NCBI GenBank assembly: GCA_947377595.1
Contig: CANCGK010000002.1
Location: 1 to 37,897 of the forward strand
DNA: 37,897 nucleotides
Source of the DNA: a bacterium
Lineage (GTDB): Bacteria > Babelota > Babeliae > Babelales > Chromulinivoraceae
Reading direction: 5' to 3'
The position numbers were made by a program, and so were the translations under genes. Each line of letters starts with the position of its first letter. Position 1 is the stretch's first letter. Under the pieces are notes generated by a model. That model made no database searches. It was not told the DNA's origin and saw nothing but the letters and a program-made list of their open reading frames with translations. Shown piece by piece: positions 1 through 7,896 of the stretch.

Positions 1-1950
1 AATAACTGCACGCACTGCATCTGGATTATATTTATCTCCAAAGAATGCGATAATACCACGACTGGTTGCATCTTTTAATGTTGTATGATCAACCTGAACA
101 GGAATATTATCCCAAATTTTTTGGTTAACAAGATCTTCGATCTTTGTAATATCATCTGCTGACATTGGTTGATGATAGGTATAATCGAAACGTAAATAGT
201 CTGCAGTAACAAGAGAACCCGCTTGCTTGACTTGCTTACCTAAAATCGTTTGTAATGCAGCCTGCAGCAAATGTGTTGCTGTATGGTTTTTCATCGTATG
301 TAAACGAGCATATTCATTCACTTGTAACTCAACAACATCACCAATTGCTATGTCAATTGGAGCAATGCAAGAAATTAACGTAACATTATCAACTTTTTGC
401 AAACCAATTAAAGCTGTTTGTTGTGCTGCAAAAGTTATTGTTCCTTGATCATCAACTTGTCCACCGCAAGCGACATAAAATGGAGATTTTTCTACAACAA
501 ATGAACAAGTTTGGCCAGCTTTAACAGTATCAACAATACGATTATCACAAACCAAAGCTGTAATCTTGGACTTTTCATACAATGACTCATACCCAGTAAA
601 AACTGTTTTTAATGATGGATCGAATACCAGCGCTTGTTCAGTTTGTCTCATTTTTTTACCAGACTTTTGACGCTGTAGTTCCATTTGTTCTTCAAACCCT
701 GCAACATCAACCGAACAACCGTGATCTGCAGCTACTAACTGTACAACTTCAAGTGGAAAACCATAAGTATCATACAATGTAAAAGCTTGCAATCCAGAAA
801 CTGTTTTATGATTACCGTTGCTTTCAATATATCCTTGTAAAATTTGCTTACCACGAACTAAGTTGTCAGAGAATCGTTCGATTTCAACTTGTAAAACAGA
901 GATAACTCGCTCTTTATTCAATTCTAAATCTGGATAAAATTGCTTCATTTCTTGAATAAACACTGCTGACAATTCTGGAAAAATATTTTTATCAGTCAGC
1001 TTTTGAGCAAACAATGCAGCTCTGCGAATAATTTTACGAATCACATAACCACGACCTTCGTTAGAAGGCGCGCAACCATCAGAAATTAAAAATGATGTCG
1101 AGCGAACATGATCAAGCAATACATTAAATGCAGCTTTAATAATACCGGTTGATTCATGATATTTATGACCTGTTAATTCTTCAATTTTACGAATACATGG
1201 CTGAAACATATCAATATCAAAGACTGATTCTTTACCTTGCATAACAACGCACAAACGCTCAAGACCCATGCCTGTATCAATACCTGTTTGCTGTAACGGA
1301 ACATCTGATCCATCTGGTTGTTTTTCGTACTGCATAAAGACAACGTTCCATACTTCTAAAAAGCGATCGCAACCACACGGAACATTACATTCAGCGCTAC
1401 CACAACCATATTGCGGTCCGCGATCAAAGAAAATTTCGGTGCATGGACCACACGGACCAACATCACCCATCTGCCAAAAATTATCTGCCCCAAGACGGAA
1501 AATTTTATGTTCAGGCACACCGATTTCATCACGCCAAATAGCAAAAGCTTGATCATCAGAATGATGCACAGAAACGGATAATTTTTCTTGATTAATACCA
1601 ACTTCTTGTGTTAAAAAATTCCAAGCAAAAGGAATTGCATCTTTTTTAAAATAATCACCAAACGAAAAATTGCCCATCATTTCAAAAAATGTCAGATGGC
1701 GTTGCGTAAAGCCAACATTATCTAAATCGTTATGTTTACCACCGGCACGCACACATTTTTGAATCGTCACGGCACGATTATAGCTACGTTTTTCTTTACC
1801 AAGTAAAACATCTTTAAATTGATTCATACCCGCGTTGGTAAATAAAATAGTTGGATCTTGTGCTGGAATTAATGATGAACTTGCAACTTGTTCATGCCCT
1901 AATTTTTTAAAATAATCGAAAAATTTTTGTCGAATAACTGATGATTTCAT
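1..1950 (-). CDS. alaS: Alanine-tRNA ligase, C-terminal part beyond the left edge
   Basis: Charges tRNA-Ala with alanine in the cytoplasm and hydrolyses mischarged tRNA. The first 650 codons are present; the protein (usually about 870-880 residues) continues past the window. It starts MKSSVIRQKFFDYFKKLGHE, has the class II catalytic region with the DNFWQMGDVGPCGPCTEIF stretch characteristic of AlaRS, and the editing-domain zinc motif HTATHLL near residue 560. A Cys-rich insert (GPQYGCGSAECNVPCGC) sits in the aminoacylation domain, as in several other bacterial AlaRS. The ATG at 1948-1950 has a GAGG ribosome site about 9 bases upstream. The HIT gene lies 54 bases upstream on the same strand, so the two may share a transcript. 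Identification is secure; only the end is missing. Confidence 0.97.
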   Translation of the reverse strand, partial: MKSSVIRQKFFDYFKKLGHEQVASSSLIPAQDPTILFTNAGMNQFKDVLLGKEKRSYNRAVTIQKCVRAGGKHNDLDNVGFTQRHLTFFEMMGNFSFGDYFKKDAIPFAWNFLTQEVGINQEKLSVSVHHSDDQAFAIWRDEIGVPEHKIFRLGADNFWQMGDVGPCGPCTEIFFDRGPQYGCGSAECNVPCGCDRFLEVWNVVFMQYEKQPDGSDVPLQQTGIDTGMGLERLCVVMQGKESVFDIDMFQPCIRKIEELTGHKYHESTGIIKAAFNVLLDHVRSTSFLISDGCAPSNEGRGYVIRKIIRRAALFAQKLTDKNIFPELSAVFIQEMKQFYPDLELNKERVISVLQVEIERFSDNLVRGKQILQGYIESNGNHKTVSGLQAFTLYDTYGFPLEVVQLVAADHGCSVDVAGFEEQMELQRQKSGKKMRQTEQALVFDPSLKTVFTGYESLYEKSKITALVCDNRIVDTVKAGQTCSFVVEKSPFYVACGGQVDDQGTITFAAQQTALIGLQKVDNVTLISCIAPIDIAIGDVVELQVNEYARLHTMKNHTATHLLQAALQTILGKQVKQAGSLVTADYLRFDYTYHQPMSADDITKIEDLVNQKIWDNIPVQVDHTTLKDATSRGIIAFFGDKYNPDAVRAVI

Positions 1951-2004
1951 AGTTTCTAATCCTCATTTCATTTTTAATTTTTTGTTTAAAATTTGAATTA
2001 TTTT

Positions 2005-2517
2005 TTAAATATTTAAAGCATCAAATGCAGGCTTTATATTATTATAAATTTTTTCTAAATCGACAGATACATTTTTTGTATTGCCAATGACTGTAATAAA
2101 ACTGGTATCCCCAACCCAACGCGGAACAACATGAAGATGCAAGTGGGATGGAATCCCTGCGCCACTTGCCCTGCCAAGATTCATACCAGCATTAACACCT
2201 TGGGCTTGCAACACATTTTTTAAAATAACAATACTTGCAGACATAAGTTCCATAAGCTCATAACGAACATCCTTTGATAGATCTTCTAGATTGGCTACAT
2301 GTTGTAATGGCAAAATTAAAAGATGACCGCCATTGTATGGATATAAATTTAAGATAACAAGAGCGTGCTGCGTTCTTTTTAAAATAAATTCTTGAGAATC
2401 TAGATTCGTTTGAACTATTTTCTGACAAAAAACACACATCTCTTCTTCTTGCGTGCTTTTACCTTCTTTACTATTTGTTACATACTTATCGCGCCACGGA
2501 GCATATAAAATATCCAT
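2005..2517 (-). CDS. HIT-family nucleotide hydrolase/phosphorylase
   Basis: A 170-residue histidine-triad protein of the MDxLxxPWR type (starts MDILYAPWRDKYV), the subgroup related to Ap4A phosphorylase and HIT nucleotide hydrolases. A CxxC pair (CVFC) lies near residue 29. The triad itself is HLHLHVVPRW near residue 130, preceded by NLGRASGAGIPSHLH, so the catalytic histidines are intact. I chose the start at 2517, not the longer in-frame ATG at 2616, because AAGGAG lies 5-10 bases upstream of it and because the family normally begins with the MDxLxxPWR segment. The likely role is cleavage of dinucleoside polyphosphates or nucleotide adducts; the exact substrate cannot be read from sequence. 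It diverges from the oxidoreductase at 2687. Confidence 0.92.
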   Translation of the reverse strand: MDILYAPWRDKYVTNSKEGKSTQEEEMCVFCQKIVQTNLDSQEFILKRTQHALVILNLYPYNGGHLLILPLQHVANLEDLSKDVRYELMELMSASIVILKNVLQAQGVNAGMNLGRASGAGIPSHLHLHVVPRWVGDTSFITVIGNTKNVSVDLEKIYNNIKPAFDALNI

Positions 2518-2554
2518 TGAAACTCCTTGCAAACATGCTATGATTTTACCTGAT

Positions 2555-2563
2555 ATTGTATCA
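2555..2563 (-). promoter_or_regulatory. Candidate extended -10 promoter for the HIT gene
   Basis: On the minus strand this reads TGATACAAT, an extended -10 element (TGnTAnAAT). No convincing -35 is present. It would start transcription about 30 bases before the HIT start codon. It lies inside the longer version of the HIT reading frame, which supports the internal start at 2517. Confidence 0.45.
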
Positions 2564-2686
2564 AAAATCAGATATTTTTCACGATATCTTTTCGGTAAGC
2601 CTAATAAACTTGCCAAAATAATAAGCAGTTCAACGAATTATAACCAAGGCTCATCTACTACCAGATCAACCGAGGAGATCCTTTTT

Positions 2687-4852
2687 ATGAGACAAGTATT
2701 TTTAAACAAAGGAGCAATAGCTTTAAAAGAAGTTTGTCAACCTGCTCTCAATGATCACTCAATGTTAATATCAGTCTATCATTCTTTAATTATTCCAGAA
2801 ACAGAACAAGCGGTTATATCCGCATCCCAACAAGAAAAAATATTTAAAAATATTCCAGAAAAAATTCGCCTTATTTTTAATTCTATTTCAACAAAAAATA
2901 TCGAAGGTCTAACTGACCTGATTAAAAGTAATTTTTATGGCAGTATTAAATCATTAGGACACTCGTGCTCTGGCAAAGTGATTGCCGTTGGAAGTAAAGT
3001 GACTCAATTTCGGCCAGGAGACTATGTTGCATGCGCTGGCAATGGATTTGCCAATCACGCAGACATTGTATGCATCCCAGAAAACTTTGCCGTAAAATTA
3101 AAAAATAAATCTATCCTACAACAAGCAAGTTTTGTAACAGTCGGCGGCCTTGCCTTTGATAATATCAAAAAAGCACAGTTACAAATTGGGCAAACAGTAT
3201 GTATTGTCGGGCTTGATATTTTAGGCCAATTAACAGCTCAAATTGCAAAGCTGTCAGGTTGTAAAGTTATTGCGATCGACACCAATGAATTTCATTTAAA
3301 AAAAGCTTATGAAATGGGTATTACGACGACTTTAAATCCCAAAACTGATAACTTAGAGCAAGAGATTAGTTACTTAACCAATCATACTGGTGCTGACTGT
3401 ACAATTATTACAAAATATATTGATCAAACACTGCAACAAGCAATTAATTTTTCGAAACATCAAGGTCGCATTGTTTTATCTCAATATAAAAAATCAATTA
3501 ATTTAAATTATGATCAACTTCATTTAAAAGAGATTAATATTGTCAGTATTCCATCAACCATGGAAGATGAACTTTTTTTATCCCAACAACAATTTGACGT
3601 TCCGGAAAATATTCCTTGTGCCGTACAAGAGCACTGTAAAAGTTTAACAAACTTTATTACGTTATTAGAAGATGGACTTATTTGCACAAAGCCATTAATT
3701 TCTCATGCACTGAGTATTAATGACGTTTCTCAAGCATATAAAATCGTCGAAAATAAAGACGTACTTGGCATGCTTTTAAATTTTTTACCAAAGCCAGACA
3801 ATATATCACCAGTATTATCTCAAACAACCGCTGGTTATATCCCTGCAAAAAAAACTTCAGTACATGTTGGAATTATTGGAGCAGGAGAACAAAATAACAA
3901 TAACTTACTTCCTATATTGTCAAAAATTAAAGGTGTAAAAATAGAAACAGCGGTCGATAAAAATATTGTAAAATCACTCAATGTTGCACAGGTTTATGGC
4001 GCACGCAAAACAACTATCAACGAAGATGAACTTTTTGATGATACCGATATTAACGTTGTTGTTATGAATATTAAAAACCGCTCTCATTGTCAAAAAGCAA
4101 TACAAGCAATGGAAAAAGGTAAAGCTGTTTTCTTAGAAAAGCCACTTGCTACAGACCTTGATCAATTACACATGCTTTCTGAATATTTACAAAAAAATCC
4201 TTCTGCTCAGTTATGCGTTGATTATAATCGATCATTTGCTCCATTTATCAAAAAAATAGATCATTATACCAAAATGAGAACGTCTCCATTAATTATTTCT
4301 TATCGAATTAACGTTGGTTTTATAGCAAAAGAGCAATGGCTGGCACGACAAATGGGATCTGGAAGATTAATTGGCGAAGCGTGTCATATTTTTGATATGT
4401 TTTTACATCTTGTCAATGCTCAACCCATTGCAGTGTCGGTAGAATCTTTAAAACCCACTCATAATTATTTGTTTCCAACAGATAATTTTACTGCTCAAGT
4501 GAGCTTTTCTGATGGCTCAATTTGCACCTTGCTTTACACTTCATTAGGTCATGTTGGCATGGGAAAAGAGCGTATGGAAATTTATTTTGATTCAAAAACA
4601 ATTATTATGGATGATTACGTATCCCTGGAAGGATTTGGTTTACCATTTTCTTTTAATGAAAATGTAAAACAACAAAATACCGGACAAGAGTCATTGCTGC
4701 ATAATTTTTTCCAAGCTATAAAAGAAGATACCTATGTACCTCCAATTAGCACAGAACGATTAACTCTAGCCACTGAATTAACTTTAATTGTCGATCAACT
4801 TGCTCTACAAGGTGGTGGTGAAAAACTATTACCACAAAAACAACTTGCATAA
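2687..4852 (+). CDS. Fused MDR (alcohol-dehydrogenase-like) and Gfo/Idh/MocA oxidoreductase
   Basis: A 721-residue two-domain oxidoreductase. Residues 1 to about 385 form a medium-chain dehydrogenase: a GroES-like part with SGKVIAVGSKVTQFRPGDYV, then a Rossmann part (VCIVGLDILGQLTAQIAK). Residues from about 390 form a Gfo/Idh/MocA dehydrogenase: VHVGIIGAGEQ at the NAD-binding turn, EKPLA near residue 484, and GEACHIFDMFLHL in the C-terminal alpha/beta part. Known bi-domain proteins of this build often occur with surface-polysaccharide genes, so nucleotide-sugar or sugar oxidation is possible; the substrate is unknown. In the MDR half the usual GxGxxG turn reads GLDILG and I see no zinc ligands, so that half may be altered. 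The ATG at 2687 has GAGGAG 8-13 bases upstream; an upstream in-frame ATG (2453) lies inside the HIT gene and is rejected. A glycosyltransferase follows 400 bases downstream. Confidence 0.88.
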   Translation: MRQVFLNKGAIALKEVCQPALNDHSMLISVYHSLIIPETEQAVISASQQEKIFKNIPEKIRLIFNSISTKNIEGLTDLIKSNFYGSIKSLGHSCSGKVIAVGSKVTQFRPGDYVACAGNGFANHADIVCIPENFAVKLKNKSILQQASFVTVGGLAFDNIKKAQLQIGQTVCIVGLDILGQLTAQIAKLSGCKVIAIDTNEFHLKKAYEMGITTTLNPKTDNLEQEISYLTNHTGADCTIITKYIDQTLQQAINFSKHQGRIVLSQYKKSINLNYDQLHLKEINIVSIPSTMEDELFLSQQQFDVPENIPCAVQEHCKSLTNFITLLEDGLICTKPLISHALSINDVSQAYKIVENKDVLGMLLNFLPKPDNISPVLSQTTAGYIPAKKTSVHVGIIGAGEQNNNNLLPILSKIKGVKIETAVDKNIVKSLNVAQVYGARKTTINEDELFDDTDINVVVMNIKNRSHCQKAIQAMEKGKAVFLEKPLATDLDQLHMLSEYLQKNPSAQLCVDYNRSFAPFIKKIDHYTKMRTSPLIISYRINVGFIAKEQWLARQMGSGRLIGEACHIFDMFLHLVNAQPIAVSVESLKPTHNYLFPTDNFTAQVSFSDGSICTLLYTSLGHVGMGKERMEIYFDSKTIIMDDYVSLEGFGLPFSFNENVKQQNTGQESLLHNFFQAIKEDTYVPPISTERLTLATELTLIVDQLALQGGGEKLLPQKQLA

Positions 4853-4887
4853 GAATATAGGGATCACATTTTGAAAATAGATTAATA

Positions 4888-5133
4888 CAGCCTGCGATTT
4901 TGTTATCACAAAATCTCCGGAAATGGATGGGCGGCGGCCCATAATGCGCTCAATAAAAAGCGTTTTACCCCCACCAAGGTCACGTGTCCCGGAGGTTGCA
5001 TGGCAACCGTAGGGTTCTTAAAAAGTCTAAAATCAGAATAGATCTCTATATCTACATTAGACAGCTGCTTTGCACAATATTTTTTAGGCAAAGCAGCTGT
5101 GATAAGAATTCTTGCAATGTAGAATTTTTTTTT
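4888..5133 (+). ncRNA. Structured non-coding RNA candidate of unknown class
   Basis: The first part is far richer in GC than its surroundings and folds into abutting helices: P1 4891-4895 with 5009-5013; hairpin A 4896-4903 with 4908-4915 (loop TATC); P2 4916-4920 with 4989-4993; hairpin B 4994-4999 with 5003-5008 (loop ATG). These four helices meet with no unpaired base, a perfect four-way junction. P2 encloses two more hairpins, 4927-4932/4937-4942 (ATGGGC/GCCCAT) and 4947-4950/4959-4962. G4894-T5010, and possibly G4946-T4963, would be G-U pairs only in a plus-strand RNA, and a terminator with a T9 tract closes the region on the same strand. I found no signature of RNase P RNA, tmRNA, SRP RNA, 6S RNA, or the TPP, FMN or cobalamin riboswitches. 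It could be a free RNA, a processed 3' end of the upstream mRNA, or a cis element. No good promoter is visible directly upstream. Confidence 0.6.
5051..5133 (+). terminator. Nested hairpin plus T9 tract (terminator of the RNA candidate)
   Basis: The outer stem TCTACATT (5051-5058) pairs with AATGTAGA (5116-5123). The inner stem is 13 perfect pairs, ACAGCTGCTTTGC (5061-5073) with its complement at 5088-5100. A palindrome AAGAATTCTT (5104-5113) lies between the arms. Nine T follow at 5125-5133, the layout of a rho-independent terminator reading rightwards. Confidence 0.7.
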
Positions 5134-5168
5134 ATTTACTGTATGATACAAAAGAGTATACAGTAAAT
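5134..5168. repeat. 11-bp perfect inverted repeat
   Basis: ATTTACTGTAT (5134-5144) and ATACAGTAAAT (5158-5168) are exact complements around a 13-base loop. It lies directly after the T tract of the preceding terminator and upstream of the glycosyltransferase promoter. It could be an operator or a second hairpin; no T tract follows on plus. Confidence 0.6.
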
Positions 5169-5205
5169 CATAAGCAACAATGCTTGCAAGTATAGCTCTA
5201 CTCAA

Positions 5206-5234
5206 TTGTGACCATTCAAGAAAAATTATATAGT
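5206..5234 (+). promoter_or_regulatory. Sigma70-like promoter for the glycosyltransferase/ABC operon
   Basis: TTGTGA (5206-5211), a 17-base spacer, then TATAGT (5229-5234). Transcription would start near 5241, about 18 bases before the ATG at 5259. The match is 4/6 for the -35 and 5/6 for the -10. Confidence 0.5.
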
Positions 5235-5258
5235 ATTCATTACCTATGAAAATACATT

Positions 5259-6227
5259 ATGAAGCAAGTTTCTTTTCTCTTTAAAAATCAACTTATTACT
5301 GCATTTTTTTGTTCATTATTAGCGCTTACAACATCAATTATTTCTCATCAACATGCTCCAGTTTTTGAACTGCCTGCAATGTGTCCAATTAACAAAGCTT
5401 GTAGTTTAGTTATTGTCATTCCAGCTCATAACGAATCCAATCGAAATATTCCGACAATAGAAAGCTACGTGCAATATTTTAAAATGTGTAAAAATGTTCA
5501 AGCTCATCTCTTAGTAGTATGTAATAATTGCTCAGATAACACCGTTGAAATTTGCAAAACATTAAAGAAAAAACATGCACAATTTGATTTTATGGATTTA
5601 AAGCCAGGCGGAAAAGGCTTTGCTGTAAAACAAGGTTTTTTAAAAGCATTAGAATATAAGAATATAGATTATATTGGTTTTGTAGACGCAGATATGTCAA
5701 CAACGCCTCCTTATTTTTATGAATTAATCGCAGAAATGAATCAACATGATGGAGCCATTGCAAGCCGTTATAAAAAAGGCGCTCGAGTATGGCCAAATAG
5801 ACCATTTATCAAAAAAATTGGTGGCAGATTTTATAATTGGGTATTACGCCATAAATTTCATTTAGATATTCGTGATACACAATGCGGAGCTAAATTATTT
5901 ACCTATCAAACTATTGCAGATGTCGCTGAACATATGCAAGAAAAAGGCTTTGCTTTTGACCTTGAACTCTTATATTTATGCCAATTATTTGATGCAGATA
6001 TTGTCGAAATTCCTACAACATGGGTCGACGCTCCCGGTAGTAAATTAACTATTTCTGGTTGCTATAAAGAATTTATATCATCTCCTATTCGTATAAAAAA
6101 AGCTCACAAAGAACTTGCTGCGCGGCTGGAAAAAGAAAAATTAGAACAAATAAATGCACATAAAAAACAAATGCGTTTAGAAAAAAAACATCATCATCGT
6201 AATCCTGTATTAATGGCCTCAAAATAA
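5259..6227 (+). CDS. Family 2 glycosyltransferase, dolichyl-phosphate sugar synthase type
   Basis: A 322-residue GT-A glycosyltransferase. Motifs in order: VIVIPAHNES (residues 51-60), VVCNNCSDNT (86-95), GGKGFAVKQGF (117-127), the metal-binding VDADMST (142-148), ASRYKKGA, and DTQCGAKLF. The order and the DTQCGxKLF block match the ALG5/DPM1-like group that moves a sugar from a nucleotide sugar to a polyprenyl phosphate. An N-terminal hydrophobic stretch (about residues 10-30) would act as a signal anchor; the C-terminus is strongly basic with a histidine run. I see no good ribosome site before the ATG; an out-of-frame ATG lies 13 bases earlier. It starts a tightly packed run with the small protein at 6234 and the ABC importer. 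Acceptor and sugar are unknown. Confidence 0.88.
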   Translation: MKQVSFLFKNQLITAFFCSLLALTTSIISHQHAPVFELPAMCPINKACSLVIVIPAHNESNRNIPTIESYVQYFKMCKNVQAHLLVVCNNCSDNTVEICKTLKKKHAQFDFMDLKPGGKGFAVKQGFLKALEYKNIDYIGFVDADMSTTPPYFYELIAEMNQHDGAIASRYKKGARVWPNRPFIKKIGGRFYNWVLRHKFHLDIRDTQCGAKLFTYQTIADVAEHMQEKGFAFDLELLYLCQLFDADIVEIPTTWVDAPGSKLTISGCYKEFISSPIRIKKAHKELAARLEKEKLEQINAHKKQMRLEKKHHHRNPVLMASK

Positions 6228-6233
6228 AAACGT

Positions 6234-6470
6234 ATGCAAAAAATAATCTCCGCAATAATATTAATTATAACAACATCAAGTATGTACACCAGTGATAGTG
6301 ATAATACAAGCTTATCAACAACTATTCCTTTACGAAGAACTGATAGTATGACTATAGATCGTCGATATCAAATTATTCTAAGAGAAATTAGAGAAAGTAG
6401 TATAAGTCCAACGAATATAACTCGAGAAACAACATTAAAAAATAGCTCTTTAAATTTGCCAAAAAATTAA
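6234..6470 (+). CDS. Small secreted protein, unknown function
   Basis: Seventy-eight residues with an N-terminal hydrophobic signal segment (MQKIISAIILIITTSSMYT) followed by a polar Ser/Thr/Arg-rich tail with RRTDSMTIDRRYQIILREI. No family is recognised. It lies 6 bases after the glycosyltransferase stop and 5 bases before the binding-protein gene, so it is probably co-transcribed with both; there is no clear ribosome site. The tight fit and the signal peptide favour a real gene, but it is short and unsupported by homology. Confidence 0.6.
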   Translation: MQKIISAIILIITTSSMYTSDSDNTSLSTTIPLRRTDSMTIDRRYQIILREIRESSISPTNITRETTLKNSSLNLPKN

Positions 6471-6475
6471 ATTTT

Positions 6476-7240
6476 ATGAAAAAAATAATCATTTATCTGA
6501 GCGTCATATGCATTATATTAACTTCATATTATGCGTATGTTCAACAATCACAACAAACCTGCACTCGTCATGATTTTATTGTCGGTATATCACCAGATTA
6601 CCCTCCTTACGCTCAAATAGATTTAGAAACAGGACAAATAGTTGGATTTGAAGTCGATATTGTCAATCAGATTGCAAGCAGACTTGGCAAAAAATTAATC
6701 ATAAAAGATATGCCTTTTAATTCGTTAATTATAGAATTAATAGCTGGTCAAATTGATGCAATTGCAGCTGGTCTAACACCAACACCTGCACGTAAAAAAA
6801 ATATTTTATTTAGCCATCCATACATGGATGATGACGAAAATATAGCAATTAGCAAAAAAAATAATCTTGATATCACTGGACTACATAGTTTATATGGTAA
6901 AAATGTGGCTGTTAACATTGGTTATACTGCAGACACTTATTTATCACAATATCCAGAAATTAATCTCATTCGTTTAAAATCCCCATCTGATGGATTTATG
7001 GCATTACAATCTGATAGTGTTGACGCATTTGTTGTTGCTCGATCTTCTTTTGAAAATTACCAAAAAAATAATACTGGTTACGAATTTCAAACATTTACAC
7101 TGCCTAACTCTGCTGACGCTTGCGCCTTAGCCTATGCAAAATACAGCACACAACTTCAAGCGCAAATCGACCCTATTATTGACGCTATGATCGCAGATGG
7201 AACTATGTTAACAATTAAAACAAAATGGGGGCTTGCATGA
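6476..7240 (+). CDS. Amino acid ABC transporter, periplasmic substrate-binding protein
   Basis: A 254-residue family 3 solute-binding protein (HisJ/GlnH/ArtJ type) that captures a polar or charged amino acid outside the inner membrane. It has an N-terminal signal segment (residues 1-25), then the characteristic GISPDYPPYAQID, VGFEVDIVNQIASRLGKK, LIAGQIDAIAAGLTPTPARKKNILFSHPYM and GKNVAVNIGYTADTYL blocks. There is no lipobox at the end of the signal, so it may be soluble or anchored by the uncleaved segment. It is the first gene of a complete importer: its stop codon overlaps the permease start (ATGA). The ligand cannot be named from motifs alone. Confidence 0.93.
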   Translation: MKKIIIYLSVICIILTSYYAYVQQSQQTCTRHDFIVGISPDYPPYAQIDLETGQIVGFEVDIVNQIASRLGKKLIIKDMPFNSLIIELIAGQIDAIAAGLTPTPARKKNILFSHPYMDDDENIAISKKNNLDITGLHSLYGKNVAVNIGYTADTYLSQYPEINLIRLKSPSDGFMALQSDSVDAFVVARSSFENYQKNNTGYEFQTFTLPNSADACALAYAKYSTQLQAQIDPIIDAMIADGTMLTIKTKWGLA

Positions 7241-7896
7241 TTAATTTCGATCTTTTACTTCAATACTACCCACTCTTACTCCAAGGAGTTATGACCAGCT
7301 TGCAGATCGCTTTTACGAGTTGTGCTATTGGCGCAATCGTAGGAACTGGTCTTGGCATTATTCTTGCGGGCAAAAATAGTTATGCAAAACTTTTTGCTCA
7401 AACTTATGTTTCGATTATTCGTGGCACACCTATGCTTATTCAAGTTATGGGAACATATTTTGTTTTGCGCAGCATAGGTATTCCTATACCAGCATTATGG
7501 TCAGCAATCATATCAATTGGCTTAAATAGTGCAGCATACTTAAGCCAAACCATCTTATCTGGGATAACATCTGTCAGCAAAGGACAAATTGAAGCCGCAA
7601 AAGCTTTGGGTTTTACACCAGCTCAAACAATTCGCTACATTATTTTTCCTCAGGCTATTCGTGCCGTCCTTCCTAATTTAGAAAGTGAAATTGTTACGCT
7701 TATTAAAGATTCTAGCTTAGCATCAACCATTGGTGTCTATGAACTGACTCAACAAGGACAAGTGGTCATGAGTCAGACTTATGACATGCCTTCTATATAT
7801 TTTGCAGTAGGCATCATATATTTAATTTTAACAACGACGGTAACTATTTTAATGTCTCTTTTAAATAAAAAGATAAATTACCATGCTCAGCCTTAA
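7237..7896 (+). CDS. Amino acid ABC transporter permease
   Basis: A 219-residue inner-membrane permease of the HisM/GlnP family, with several hydrophobic helices and the EAA loop GQIEAAKALGFTPAQTIRYIIFPQAIRAVLPNL that contacts the ATPase. The start at 7237 overlaps the binding-protein stop as ATGA, the usual arrangement for translational coupling; the in-frame ATG at 7225 would add four residues and is less likely. Its 3' end overlaps the ATPase gene by 14 bases. As a single permease gene it would work as a homodimer. Confidence 0.94.
   Translation: MINFDLLLQYYPLLLQGVMTSLQIAFTSCAIGAIVGTGLGIILAGKNSYAKLFAQTYVSIIRGTPMLIQVMGTYFVLRSIGIPIPALWSAIISIGLNSAAYLSQTILSGITSVSKGQIEAAKALGFTPAQTIRYIIFPQAIRAVLPNLESEIVTLIKDSSLASTIGVYELTQQGQVVMSQTYDMPSIYFAVGIIYLILTTTVTILMSLLNKKINYHAQP

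Noticed and set aside
4870..5020. Structured region as TPP riboswitch, 6S RNA or SRP RNA
   Set aside because: CGTAGGG recalls the TPP element and CAGCCTGCG recalls the 6S 3' end, but CUGAGA, the SRP GGAAG/GCAGC core and the 6S rod shape are missing.
4906..5205. 99-codon minus-strand frame over the structured RNA region
   Set aside because: Odd composition, no ribosome site, and the region is better explained by RNA helices and a terminator.
4853..5258. tRNA or tmRNA 3' end (CCCCCACCA at 4968-4976)
   Set aside because: No T-loop GGTTC...C arrangement precedes it and no matching 5' acceptor strand is found.
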